Part shown: piece by piece, positions 35,812 through 44,615 of the stretch
How positions within the stretch are numbered: position 1 is the stretch's first letter
Layout: every line of letters begins with the position of its first letter
Assembly (NCBI GenBank): GCA_902778165.1
Contig: CACYWQ010000011.1
Span: 22,670 to 86,669 of the forward strand
DNA length: 64,000 nt
Direction: 5' to 3'
Source of the DNA: an uncultured Lachnospiraceae bacterium
Lineage (GTDB): Bacteria; Bacillota; Clostridia; Lachnospirales; Lachnospiraceae
Notes under the pieces: model-generated
Database searches by the model: none
What the model was told of the DNA's origin: nothing
The model's input: only the letters and a program-made list of their open reading frames with translations
Position numbers and translations under genes: made by a program

Positions 35812-37869
35812 ATGAATCTTAGTACATCTGTAACAGAGCTTAAAGGAGTCGGAGAGAAGACCGTTAAGCTGCTTGAGAAATTGAATATACGAACGGTAGG
35901 AGATCTTGTATATGATCTGCCGAGAGGTTTCATGGAACTGTCAGAGCCTGTGCTTCCCTCTATAGACAATGTGGGCGGGCTTATATCTGTGCGTGGTGTT
36001 ATTGTCAAAGGCTCGGTGCATGTTATTAAGAAGTCCAGGGTAATGACATTTGCGAAGGTGAAACTTAATGATTCTGTTACCTTGTCAATTATGTACTTTA
36101 ATGCACCCTATATGAAGAAGACCTTAGAGGCTATGGATGGTGAGAGGGTATTCTACGGATTTCTTTCGGATGCAAGAGGTCTTACAATTACGCAACCCGC
36201 GGTATTTATGCCTGATGATTATAATCAGATGCTTAAGGTGATGCAGCCTGTGTATTCACTTACCAAAGGCATATCCAATAATCAGATTAAGAAGCTTATC
36301 AAGACCGCATTTGATAATGTAATACTTCCTGATGAATATTTGACGGATGAAGAACTGTCCGAATATGATATGCCGGATATGTATAATGCGCTTTTGGACC
36401 TTCATTTTCCGGGGGATATGGAGAGCCATAAGAGGGCAAGAAGGCGTGTTGCTTTCCATGAATTCCTGACTTTCTTCATAGATACTCATGATGATACGAC
36501 AATCACGCGCTCTTTTGATAAACTTATGATCCCTGTGTCGGATACGGGAAGGTTACTTGAGGCTCTTCCCTATGAACTGACCGGCGCTCAGAAGCGTACA
36601 TGGAAAGAGATAGAAGATGATATGTGCAGCGGTGTATGCATGAATCGCATGGTCCAGGGTGATGTGGGAAGCGGTAAGACAATCGTTGCATTCCTGGCAT
36701 TATTGCTTAATGCAGCCAATGGTCATCAGGGTTGCATGATGGCGCCGACTGAGGTATTAGCCACGCAGCATTATGAGAATCTGTGTAAGCTTGTTGATAA
36801 GTATAAGTTAAGTATTAAGCCAAGACTGCTAATCGGTGCGGTTACAGGCAAGAAGCGTAAGGAATGCCTTGAGGCGATTGAATCGGGTGAGGCCAATGTA
36901 ATAATCGGAACCCAGGCGCTTATAACAGACAAGGTTACATATAAGGATTTGACGCTTGTAATCACAGATGAACAACACAGATTCGGAGTAAAGCAGAGAG
37001 AAGCACTTGCGGATAAGGGCGCAGGCGGAGTTCATGTACTTGTGATGAGTGCAACACCCATACCGAGATCTTTGGCCATGACTCTATATGCGGGGATAAA
37101 GATATCCGTTATAGATGAACTTCCTGCAGGACGTAAGAAGATACTTAACAGTGTCGTATGTAAGGACTACAGGCCTGCGGCATATAAGTTCATAGCTAAA
37201 GAAGTGGCGGCAGGTCATCAGGCCTATGTGATTTGTCCGATGATAGATGCGGGAGAAGGCCTTGATCTTGAGAATGTCATTGACTATTCCACGACACTTA
37301 GAAGTGTTCTTCCACCGGAGATCAGAGTGGATTATCTTCACGGCAGGATGAGCCTTAATGAGAAGAGCAGACTCATGGATGAATTCGCAGCCGGCAATAT
37401 TGATGTATTGGTATCAACGACTGTAATAGAGGTGGGAATAGACGTGCCCAATGCTACGGTCATGATGATAGAGAATGCAGACAGATTCGGCCTTGCAGCC
37501 TTGCATCAGATAAGGGGACGAGTCGGACGAGGTGATGCACAGAGTTATTGTATATTCATCAATTCCGGTAAGAGTGAGGAATCCAAGGAAAGACTCGATG
37601 TAGTAGGCAAGAGTAATGACGGTTTCTATATCGCAAGTGAAGATCTGCGACTTCGCGGTCCGGGAGAGATAACCGGAATCAGACAGAGCGGAGAGTTCGG
37701 ATTTAAATTCGCCAGTATATATGATGATCATCTGATCCTTGAAAAGGTAAGAGAATTTGCGGATGATCTGTATGACAGAAGAGATGACGGAAGGCTTGAA
37801 GAGATTGTTCACTCCATAGAGGATTATTCCATGGGAAGTATTGCACTTAACCTGATGCGGACTGTGTAG
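35812..37869 (+). CDS. recG: ATP-dependent DNA helicase RecG
   Basis: 685 residues from ATG 35812, which begins right at the homologous N-terminus (NLSTSVTELKGVGEKTVKLLEKLNI). An in-frame ATG at 35770 would translate the terminator hairpin and is rejected. The wedge OB domain is followed by the helicase motor: Walker A GDVGSGKT, DEQH in TDEQHRFGVKQREALADKG, motif III MSATPIPRS and motif VI QIRGRVGRG. RecG reverses stalled replication forks and remodels R-loops. No ribosome binding site is visible before the ATG, and no promoter lies between it and the terminator. Confidence 0.94.
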   Translation: MNLSTSVTELKGVGEKTVKLLEKLNIRTVGDLVYDLPRGFMELSEPVLPSIDNVGGLISVRGVIVKGSVHVIKKSRVMTFAKVKLNDSVTLSIMYFNAPYMKKTLEAMDGERVFYGFLSDARGLTITQPAVFMPDDYNQMLKVMQPVYSLTKGISNNQIKKLIKTAFDNVILPDEYLTDEELSEYDMPDMYNALLDLHFPGDMESHKRARRRVAFHEFLTFFIDTHDDTTITRSFDKLMIPVSDTGRLLEALPYELTGAQKRTWKEIEDDMCSGVCMNRMVQGDVGSGKTIVAFLALLLNAANGHQGCMMAPTEVLATQHYENLCKLVDKYKLSIKPRLLIGAVTGKKRKECLEAIESGEANVIIGTQALITDKVTYKDLTLVITDEQHRFGVKQREALADKGAGGVHVLVMSATPIPRSLAMTLYAGIKISVIDELPAGRKKILNSVVCKDYRPAAYKFIAKEVAAGHQAYVICPMIDAGEGLDLENVIDYSTTLRSVLPPEIRVDYLHGRMSLNEKSRLMDEFAAGNIDVLVSTTVIEVGIDVPNATVMMIENADRFGLAALHQIRGRVGRGDAQSYCIFINSGKSEESKERLDVVGKSNDGFYIASEDLRLRGPGEITGIRQSGEFGFKFASIYDDHLILEKVREFADDLYDRRDDGRLEEIVHSIEDYSMGSIALNLMRTV

Positions 37870-37909
37870 TTACGACTTAAATGACATTGTATACAGGACG
37901 TCGGAATGG

Positions 37910-37938
37910 TTGACTAATTTACCGATAAAAAGTAAAAT
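37910..37938 (+). promoter_or_regulatory. Sigma-A promoter for the DegV gene
   Basis: TTGACT at 37910-37915, a 17-bp spacer, TAAAAT at 37933-37938. It lies between recG and the DegV gene at 38000. Confidence 0.7.
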
Positions 37939-37999
37939 ATCGTTGTATGCGCTTATGCGTCTGCACTTAATAAAAGGAATGTAAAGAGGAATTCGAAAT

Positions 38000-38866
38000 A
38001 TGAGTAAGATTGCCGTTGTAACGGACAGTAATAGCGGTATTACGCAGGATGATGCCAAGGAGTTGGGAGTATATGTACTTCCCATGCCTTTTACCATAGG
38101 GGAAGAAGACTATTTCGAGGGAATCAACCTTACCCAGGAAGGCTTCTATGAGAAACTTAAAAACGGCGAAGATATCATGACATCCCAGCCTTCACCGGAT
38201 GCGGTCACAAGGTTATGGGATGAACTGCTTAAAGATTATGATCAGGTCGTTCATATCCCCATGAGTTCGGGCCTGTCAGGCTCTTGTCAGACTGCACTTA
38301 TGCTTGCCGAAGATTATGACGGCAAGGTAGAGGTAGTCAATAATCAGCGTATATCCGTTACGCAGAGACAGTCATGCATCGATGCACTGAGGCTTGCATC
38401 AGGTGGTTCTTCCGCTGCAGCCATTAAGTCAGTGCTTGAAGAAGATAAATTCAATTCAAGCATATATATCATGCTTGATACCCTTTTCTATCTTAAAAAA
38501 GGAGGCCGTATCACGCCTGCTGCCGCAGCACTTGGTACTCTGCTTCGTCTTAAGCCCGTATTACAGATACAGGGTGAGAAACTTGATGCCTTCGCTAAGG
38601 CAAGAACCACATCGCAGGGTAAGAATATCATGATCGAAGCAATTCGCAATGATATGGAGAAGCGCTTCGGCGGTAGCGATCCGACCATATGCAATCTTCA
38701 GATAGCCTATACTTATGATAAGGACTCGGCAGAGAACTTCAAGGCAGAAGTCGAAGCAGCCTTCCCGGGATTTAAGGTTCATATGGATCCTTTGTCATTA
38801 AGTGTAGCCTGCCACATCGGCCCCGGCGCGTTAGCTGTTGCTTGTACCAAGAAGCTTAAGTATTAA
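38000..38866 (+). CDS. DegV family fatty-acid-binding protein (FakB-like)
   Basis: 288 residues. DegV/FakB signatures are IAVVTDSNSGITQDDAKELGVYVLPMPF, TSQPSPDAV, HIPMSSGLSGSCQTA and SVACHIGPGALAVA; the Ser/Thr and His residues that hold the fatty-acid carboxylate lie in these blocks. It presents bound fatty acid to FakA (34007). It has its own promoter. Fatty acid specificity cannot be read from sequence. Confidence 0.9.
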   Translation: MSKIAVVTDSNSGITQDDAKELGVYVLPMPFTIGEEDYFEGINLTQEGFYEKLKNGEDIMTSQPSPDAVTRLWDELLKDYDQVVHIPMSSGLSGSCQTALMLAEDYDGKVEVVNNQRISVTQRQSCIDALRLASGGSSAAAIKSVLEEDKFNSSIYIMLDTLFYLKKGGRITPAAAALGTLLRLKPVLQIQGEKLDAFAKARTTSQGKNIMIEAIRNDMEKRFGGSDPTICNLQIAYTYDKDSAENFKAEVEAAFPGFKVHMDPLSLSVACHIGPGALAVACTKKLKY

Positions 38867-38896
38867 AGAGGGCATAGAATATTACAAAGAATTATT

Positions 38897-38953
38897 GCGG
38901 CTGACAGTTCGCCCTGGGCATATGTAAATCCGGAGAAAGATAGAGTCAGTCGC
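38897..38953 (+). ncRNA. Conserved structured element, copy B (unknown class)
   Basis: The outer stem is GCGGCTGAC with GTCAGTCGC (one G-T pair); the core is GACAGTTCGCCCTGGGCATA followed by ATCCGGAGAAAGATAGAG. It aligns with copy A over its whole length, with stem bases changed but pairing kept. It lies 30 bp after the DegV stop and is followed by a T-rich tail. No class was recognised. Confidence 0.5.
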
Positions 38954-38981
38954 TTATATTTTGCATAAAAATAAGTATAAT
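38954..38981 (+). promoter_or_regulatory. Possible promoter for the TlpA-like gene
   Basis: A perfect TATAAT lies at 38976-38981 with TTATAT 16 bp before it. The -35 box is poor. It directly follows structured element B. Confidence 0.4.
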
Positions 38982-39011
38982 AGGATAGAATCTAAAAAAG
39001 AGGAGATTATT

Positions 39012-39755
39012 ATGTTAAAAAAGATAAGAAATGTTGCGATTGCGGTATTAGCGATACTTGGAGTGCTGTTTGTCATATTGATGCTGCTTCCGGATGATGA
39101 GGAAGGTTCGGGCGAGGCAGAGTATGTTGCGGAAGAAGAGGCTGTAAGTGAGGATGCATCGGCTGAAGAGGTAGATCAAGCCGCAGAAGTATCAACCGCC
39201 GATGCAGTTGAGGAAGAATCTGCAACAGAAGAAAATGAGCCGAATGAAGGGGAGCCTGAAGCAGATTCACAGGCGAATGCGGATAGCGGAAATATGGTGA
39301 CTGTGAACATTCCGGCATCGGAGATTTCGGATAAGACACTTAAGTTTAAGTCGCTTACTCTTGATAATAAGGCAGTTACGCAGGATATATTTAAGGACTA
39401 TGATCTGACAGTGGTGCATATGTGGGGTACTTACTGCATGCCTTGCATTAAAGAAATGGGCGACTATGCGAAATTCTATAATGATCTGCCGGATAATATC
39501 AATATGGTCGCAATTGTTGTTGATGTATATGACGGTATAGATAATAATCTGTCATCCGCCAACAATATACTTGGTGATGCCGGCGCCGAATTTGTCAATA
39601 TAAGGACGAGCGATTCTCTCTATGATCTTATGAAGTCGATTCAATACGTTCCTTCTTCGGTGATTGTTGATAAGGAGGGACATATTGTGGGTCAGATCAT
39701 GGACGGAGCTTCCTTTGAGCAAACCAGAAGCAAGTTAAACGAATATATTAAGTAA
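39012..39755 (+). CDS. TlpA-like membrane-anchored thioredoxin-fold protein
   Basis: 247 residues from ATG 39012, which follows AGAGGAGAT; an upstream ATG at 38961 overlaps the -10 region. An N-terminal membrane helix (NVAIAVLAILGVLFVILMLL) is followed by an acidic linker of about 80 residues, almost all Glu, Ala and Asp. The TlpA/ResA-type domain has CxxC in WGTYCMPCIKEMG and a cis-Pro segment YVPSSVIVDKEG. It reduces or transfers disulfides outside the membrane. The next genes (small CxxC protein, polyferredoxin) could supply electrons. Confidence 0.88.
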   Translation: MLKKIRNVAIAVLAILGVLFVILMLLPDDEEGSGEAEYVAEEEAVSEDASAEEVDQAAEVSTADAVEEESATEENEPNEGEPEADSQANADSGNMVTVNIPASEISDKTLKFKSLTLDNKAVTQDIFKDYDLTVVHMWGTYCMPCIKEMGDYAKFYNDLPDNINMVAIVVDVYDGIDNNLSSANNILGDAGAEFVNIRTSDSLYDLMKSIQYVPSSVIVDKEGHIVGQIMDGASFEQTRSKLNEYIK

Positions 39756-39777
39756 TTTGTGCGGTTATAAAGGATAT

Positions 39778-39918
39778 ATGAGAAACAGGTTGATCATACG
39801 AATGATTGTTGTTATAGCGGCTTTGGCTATGATAGCGGTAGGGATTAATGCGGGCGGATTTAAAGATGTGCTTGGCAGAGCCGTTATTGTCTGCTTGGAG
39901 TGCGTCGGTATAGGATGA
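39778..39918 (+). CDS. CD1871A-type small membrane protein with C-terminal CxxC
   Basis: 46 residues. AAAGGA precedes the ATG by six bases. One membrane helix (IVVIAALAMIAVGI) is followed by RAVIVCLECVGIG at the C-terminus. A short membrane peptide ending in C-L-E-C-x-G-I-G matches the CD1871A-type CXXC family as I recall it, which sits between TlpA-like and 4Fe-4S protein genes. Its stop overlaps the start of the polyferredoxin gene (ATGATG). The likely role is a membrane redox or adaptor subunit of that cassette. Confidence 0.75.
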   Translation: MRNRLIIRMIVVIAALAMIAVGINAGGFKDVLGRAVIVCLECVGIG

Positions 39919-40751
39919 TGGAGAAGTTCTCTAAGAGATATTTTGACATAAAGAGAAGATTTATTCAGTTGATCACGGCTGTCCTTTATAATTGTAATCT
40001 GAAGGGATTTGCTGACGGCAGAATATTTAAAGGGGAGAGTAAGGGACTGTGCGTTCCGGGACTTAATTGCTATTCATGTCCCGGCGCTGTGGCAGCCTGC
40101 CCTCTTGGAGGTCTGCAAGGAGCGCTTCGTGATTCTTCTTTCAAATTGGTCTGGTATGTGATCGGAACACTTCTGTTATTCGGGATAATGCTCGGAAGAG
40201 TGATATGCGGATTCTTATGTCCCTTTGGGTTTATCCAGGAATTGATCTATAAGATCCACGTACCTAAGATTAAGAAAAACAAAGTGACAAAGGCTTTGTC
40301 GTATTTAAAGTATGTAATTCTGCTGGTTTTCGTTATTGTCATTCCGGTTATTATGAATGTGCCCGGATTCTGTAAATATATTTGTCCTGCCGGTACATTG
40401 GAGGCCGGTATTCCTTTGGTTATTAAGGATGAACATTTACGCGGAATGATTGGTGCTTTGTTTAACTGGAAAGTAATTGTATTATGCGTGTGTGTTCTTG
40501 CATGCATGTTCTGTTTCAGATCATTCTGCAGGTTTATCTGCCCGCTGGGTGCGTTCTATTCTTTCTTTAATCCCGTAGCGTTCTTCGGAATAAATGTGGA
40601 TGAAACTAAGTGTACCGGATGTAAGGCATGCATTAGCAAGTGCCTTATGGATACAAATAAAGTGGGAGACCATGAATGCATACATTGTGGTGCATGTAAG
40701 GATGTATGCCCCGAGGGTGCGATTAAATATAAGTTCAGATTAAAAGGGTGA
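39915..40751 (+). CDS. Membrane 4Fe-4S polyferredoxin (NapH/CcdA-partner type)
   Basis: 278 residues; start taken as ATG 39915 (ATG 39918 equally possible; a GTG at 39900 is less likely). It has about four to five membrane helices with cysteine motifs LNCYSCPGAVAACPLG, GFLCPFGFIQE, YICPAGTLE and RFICPLGAF. It ends in two classic ferredoxin motifs, CTGCKACISKCL and CIHCGACKDVCPEGA. Such proteins carry electrons across or along the membrane. Linked to the TlpA-like and CxxC proteins, it probably drives an extracytoplasmic thiol pathway. Confidence 0.86.
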   Translation: MMEKFSKRYFDIKRRFIQLITAVLYNCNLKGFADGRIFKGESKGLCVPGLNCYSCPGAVAACPLGGLQGALRDSSFKLVWYVIGTLLLFGIMLGRVICGFLCPFGFIQELIYKIHVPKIKKNKVTKALSYLKYVILLVFVIVIPVIMNVPGFCKYICPAGTLEAGIPLVIKDEHLRGMIGALFNWKVIVLCVCVLACMFCFRSFCRFICPLGAFYSFFNPVAFFGINVDETKCTGCKACISKCLMDTNKVGDHECIHCGACKDVCPEGAIKYKFRLKG

Positions 40752-40754
40752 ATT

Positions 40755-42410
40755 ATGAAGAAAACTAATTTGAAGAAATATATCAAGTTGGCCGTGACAT
40801 TACTTATGACATTGGCAATCATGATGCTTGCAGGATGTGACGATGAGGATCTGTATGATGAGGAGTATACATCGACGGATGAAGAAGTAAGTAGCAGTCA
40901 GTTTTCCGCTCCCAAGCCATCATCTGCCATAGATGCAGTGTCGATTGGAACGGATGATAAGACGGCAACGGTTATGATATATATGAACGGCTCGGATCTT
41001 GAATCTGAAGCGGGGGAAGCAACGACAGATATTGCCGAGATGTTAAGCTCAGGCATAGGTAACAATGTCAATGTAATCATTCAGACAATGGGAACACGCC
41101 AGTGGCAGGATTACGGTATATCTTCTAAGACTGCGCAGACGTATAAGATAGATAAGGGCGAGCTTGTACTTATAAGGGACGGGCTTGGCCAGCTTGATTG
41201 TACGGTGTCGGATACGATGTCTGAGTTTATTAATTATTGCAAACATGATTATCCTGCAGACAGATATCTGTTCTTATTCTGGGATCACGGCGGCGGACCG
41301 GTATACGGATTCGGATATGATGAGTGGAAGAATGACAATACGGGCTTAACGATTGCTGAGATGTCTAAGGCTTTCGCGGATAATTCGGATATAAGATTTG
41401 ATATTATCGGTATGGATTGTTGCATCATGGCCAGCATGGAGACTTGTTATGCTCTGGCGCCTTATTGTAAGTATGCACTTCTGTCAGAGGATTTCGAATC
41501 GGGACTTGGTTGGAGCTATACCGGATGGATGAGAGCCTTTGAGGAAAACCCCGGAATGTCCACCCCGCTGCTTGGTAAGTTTATCATTGATGATATCATC
41601 AGTGTTAATGAGAATGAGTTCGGCGGTGATTCTTCGTGCATGGGATTATTTAATGTTTCTACTGCTAATAATCTGTTTGCTGCATGGAAGAAATTTGCAT
41701 ATAAGAATGAAGCGGCATTGCTTGGAACCAATTACAGTCGCGAGCATAAGGCCAAATCAGCAGGAAGAGGCTTCTGGGATCTCTGGGGCATGGATTACAG
41801 TGATGTCACATTATCGGATTACTATATCAGTGATATGCTGGCTTTGATAGAGAGTATCGACGGTGAGAGCGAAGAAGCCAAGGAACTTAAGTCTGCACTT
41901 AAGGCATCTGTTGCTTATTACGGCCATACTTCGGACAAAAACGAGCTGACGGGACTTGCTGTTTCGCTTCCATATGGCGATTATGATTTCTACGAACAGT
42001 TGGCGGATGTATACGGCGATATCGGATTTGATGATGAGTATATCAATTGGCTCGGCGGTTTCGTATCGGCGGACTATGGCGATGATGATTATTATGATTT
42101 CGGTATATTCGAAGATATATGGAACGGCTGGGGCGAATATGAGGATGAATACGGTTGTAATCTAAGTAACGAGGGCGGTTCGTGTGAGTACGGATATGAT
42201 TATGATGAATACTCGGATGATGAATATAATGATGAGTATTCGGATGAATGGATATACGACTACGAGGAAGATATCTGGTACATGTATGAAGACGATGTGT
42301 TGTATCTCTATGATGAAGAAACGGATACGTTGTTATACTATGATGAGTACGAAGATGAGATATACTACTATGATGATGACGCTGAGGACTGGTATTTATA
42401 CGAAGAGTAA
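40755..42410 (+). CDS. Clostripain-related (C11) cysteine peptidase lipoprotein with acidic tyrosine-rich tail
   Basis: 551 residues. A signal peptide ends in the lipobox MLAGC (Cys28). The C11 catalytic domain is at about 70-400, with His178 in FWDHGGG and Cys223 in MDCCIMAS forming the dyad. Clostripain-type enzymes cleave after Arg or Lys and often self-activate. The last 110 residues are almost only Asp, Glu and Tyr with some Trp, Gly and Asn, a low-complexity tail with no family match. The ATG follows the polyferredoxin stop by three bases, so it may belong to the same transcript. Confidence 0.88.
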   Translation: MKKTNLKKYIKLAVTLLMTLAIMMLAGCDDEDLYDEEYTSTDEEVSSSQFSAPKPSSAIDAVSIGTDDKTATVMIYMNGSDLESEAGEATTDIAEMLSSGIGNNVNVIIQTMGTRQWQDYGISSKTAQTYKIDKGELVLIRDGLGQLDCTVSDTMSEFINYCKHDYPADRYLFLFWDHGGGPVYGFGYDEWKNDNTGLTIAEMSKAFADNSDIRFDIIGMDCCIMASMETCYALAPYCKYALLSEDFESGLGWSYTGWMRAFEENPGMSTPLLGKFIIDDIISVNENEFGGDSSCMGLFNVSTANNLFAAWKKFAYKNEAALLGTNYSREHKAKSAGRGFWDLWGMDYSDVTLSDYYISDMLALIESIDGESEEAKELKSALKASVAYYGHTSDKNELTGLAVSLPYGDYDFYEQLADVYGDIGFDDEYINWLGGFVSADYGDDDYYDFGIFEDIWNGWGEYEDEYGCNLSNEGGSCEYGYDYDEYSDDEYNDEYSDEWIYDYEEDIWYMYEDDVLYLYDEETDTLLYYDEYEDEIYYYDDDAEDWYLYEE

Positions 42411-42447
42411 TGGCGCTTAGATGAATTAGTATATAGATCCAGGAATT

Positions 42448-42491
42448 TTACGGAAGTAATTGGGAAAATGGCCGATACTTCCGTAATTTTT
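42448..42491 (+). terminator. Terminator after the C11 peptidase gene
   Basis: TTACGGAAGTA and TACTTCCGTAA form an 11-bp perfect stem with a 17-nt loop, followed by five T residues. Confidence 0.7.
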
Positions 42492-42550
42492 ATATCCGTA
42501 GCTGTCGGACAAGGAAAATAACGCGGAAGTAACGCCCCAAGTGGCCGATA
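42451..42550. repeat. Two direct copies of CGGAAGTAA-N9-TGGCCGATA
   Basis: Copy 1 is at 42451-42477 and copy 2 at 42524-42550. Both 9-nt halves are identical in the two copies; the 9-bp spacers (TTGGGAAAA and CGCCCCAAG) differ. The copies are 73 bp apart. Copy 1 overlaps the terminator stem. Confidence 0.7.
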
Positions 42551-42561
42551 GTTCTTTGAAA

Positions 42562-42576
42562 ACAACAAATTGTTGT
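42562..42576. promoter_or_regulatory. Operator-like palindrome upstream of the topoisomerase genes
   Basis: ACAACAA-A-TTGTTGT is a perfect 7-bp inverted repeat. It ends 8 bp before the -35 box of the promoter at 42585. Confidence 0.45.
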
Positions 42577-42584
42577 GTCGACAA

Positions 42585-42612
42585 TTGACGAAAGCACAAA
42601 ATATGGTAAAAT
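42585..42612 (+). promoter_or_regulatory. Promoter of the type IIA topoisomerase genes
   Basis: TTGACG at 42585-42590, a 16-bp spacer, TAAAAT at 42607-42612. The start codon lies 40 bp beyond the -10 box. Confidence 0.6.
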
Positions 42613-42652
42613 AAATAAGATATTGTGAGAAAGTGTGCAATTAGGAGTGAAT

Positions 42653-44593
42653 ATGGCAGCAAATGTCAATAAAACGAACAGTGATACATATGATGCGTCC
42701 AATATTACAGTCCTTGAAGGACTGGAGGCCGTAAGAGTACGTCCAGGAATGTATATCGGATCCGTATCTACCAAGGGACTTAATCATCTTATATACGAGA
42801 TAGTGGACAATTCCGTCGATGAACATCTTGCAGGCTACTGCAGCGAGATTCATGTAACCCTTGAAGCCGATGGATCTGCAACGGTTGAGGATAACGGAAG
42901 AGGTATTCCGATTGAGATGCATGAGAAAGGAATGAGCGCCGAGCGATTGGTGTTTACTACACTTCATGCAGGCGGTAAGTTCGATGACTCTGCATATAAG
43001 ACAAGCGGAGGACTTCACGGTGTAGGTAGTTCGGTTGTTAATGCGCTCTCTAACAGATTGTCCGTTCGTGTTAAGAAGAATGGACATATCTATGAGGATT
43101 CTTATGAGAGAGGTGTTCCCACCACCGAACTTATTAAGGGATTGCTTCCCGAAGTGGGCAAGACCAAAGAGACCGGTACAAGGATCAATTTCTTACCCGA
43201 TGATACTATCTTTGATAAGACCTGGTTTAAAGAAGAGGATGTAAAGAGCAGACTTCATGAGACTGCATATCTTAATCCCGGTCTTACTATAATATTTGAG
43301 GATAAGCGCAAGGCTGAACTTGAATATGTCAGATTCCATGAGCCCGACGGACTTGTGGGATTCATTCAGGATATGAACAGGACCAAAGAGGTTATTCATG
43401 AGCCCATATTCTTAAGCGGTGAGTCTGAAGGAATATCGGTTGAAGTGGCATTCCAGTATGTCAATGAATTCCATGAGAATGTCCTTGGATTCTGTAACAA
43501 TATTTATAACTCAGAGGGTGGTACACACCTTACGGGATTTAAGACGACATTTACCACCGTTATGAATAACTATGCCCGTCAGATCGGTATTCTTAAGGAT
43601 AAGGATGCCAACTTCACGGGTACCGATGTGCGTAATGGTATGACGGCTATCATATCAATTAAACATCCGGATCCGAGATTTGAAGGTCAGACCAAGACTA
43701 AGCTTGATAATCAGGATGCAGCCAAGGTTGTGGGTAAGGTAACGGGCGATGAAATGGTACATTTCTTTGACCGTAATCTTGAGACTTTAAAGGCAGTCTT
43801 AGGTTGTGCCGAGAAGGCAGCAAAGATCCGCAAAAGCGAAGAGAAAGCCAAGACAAATATGCTATCAAAGCCTAAGTACAGCTTTGATTCTAACGGTAAG
43901 TTAAGCAACTGTGAGTCAAGAGAACCTGAGAAATGTGAGATATTCATAGTCGAGGGAGATTCGGCCGGAGGCTCGGCCAAGACCGCAAGGGACAGAATGT
44001 ATCAGGCAATACTTCCCATAAGAGGTAAGATCCTTAATGTGGAGAAGGCATCTATCGATAAGGTGCTTGCAAATGCCGAGATCAAGACCATGATAAATGC
44101 CTTCGGTTGCGGATTCTCGGAAGGCTACGGCAATGACTTCGATATCACCAAACTAAGATACAATAAGATAATCATCATGGCCGATGCCGATGTTGACGGT
44201 GAGCATATCAGCACATTGTTACTTACGTTGTTCTACAGATTCATGCCGGAGCTTATATATGAGGGACATGTATATCTTGCCATGCCTCCGCTTTATAAGG
44301 CTATTCCCGCCAAGGGTGAAGAAGAGTATCTCTATGATGATGCAGCGCTTGATAAATACCGCAAGAATCATAAGGGTGCATTTACATTACAGAGATATAA
44401 GGGTCTTGGTGAGATGGATGCAGAACAGTTATGGGAGACAACGCTTGATCCTGCAAGACGTAAGCTTAGGCTTGTTGAGATAGAGGATGCGAGAATGGCA
44501 TCCGATGTAACGGAACTTCTTATGGGTAATGATGTTGCGCCTCGTAAGACGTTTATTTATGAGCATGCCAAAGATGCTTTGCTTGATATATAG
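42653..44593 (+). CDS. Type IIA DNA topoisomerase, ATPase subunit B (GyrB/ParE)
   Basis: 646 residues from ATG 42653 (site TAGGAGTG); an earlier ATG at 42635 adds only MQLGVN. The GHKL ATPase is intact: VDNSVDEHLAGYC, VEDNGRGIPIE, HAGGKFDDSAYKTSGGLHGVGSSVVNALS. The Toprim domain has IVEGDSAGGSAKTARDR and DADVDGEH for metal. The C-terminus GAFTLQRYKGLGEMDAEQLWETTLDP is conserved. It pairs with the subunit A gene 22 bp downstream. dnaA, dnaN and recF are absent from the window, so this may be the second type IIA enzyme rather than the origin-linked gyrase. Confidence 0.9.
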   Translation: MAANVNKTNSDTYDASNITVLEGLEAVRVRPGMYIGSVSTKGLNHLIYEIVDNSVDEHLAGYCSEIHVTLEADGSATVEDNGRGIPIEMHEKGMSAERLVFTTLHAGGKFDDSAYKTSGGLHGVGSSVVNALSNRLSVRVKKNGHIYEDSYERGVPTTELIKGLLPEVGKTKETGTRINFLPDDTIFDKTWFKEEDVKSRLHETAYLNPGLTIIFEDKRKAELEYVRFHEPDGLVGFIQDMNRTKEVIHEPIFLSGESEGISVEVAFQYVNEFHENVLGFCNNIYNSEGGTHLTGFKTTFTTVMNNYARQIGILKDKDANFTGTDVRNGMTAIISIKHPDPRFEGQTKTKLDNQDAAKVVGKVTGDEMVHFFDRNLETLKAVLGCAEKAAKIRKSEEKAKTNMLSKPKYSFDSNGKLSNCESREPEKCEIFIVEGDSAGGSAKTARDRMYQAILPIRGKILNVEKASIDKVLANAEIKTMINAFGCGFSEGYGNDFDITKLRYNKIIIMADADVDGEHISTLLLTLFYRFMPELIYEGHVYLAMPPLYKAIPAKGEEEYLYDDAALDKYRKNHKGAFTLQRYKGLGEMDAEQLWETTLDPARRKLRLVEIEDARMASDVTELLMGNDVAPRKTFIYEHAKDALLDI

Positions 44594-44615
44594 GTTATAA
44601 CAGATAGGAATTAAG

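Noticed and set aside
42168-42420. Alternative-frame Met/Thr-rich open frame in the acidic tail of the C11 peptidase
   Set aside because: It is the +1-type shadow of GAT/GAA/TAT codon runs and has no start signal.
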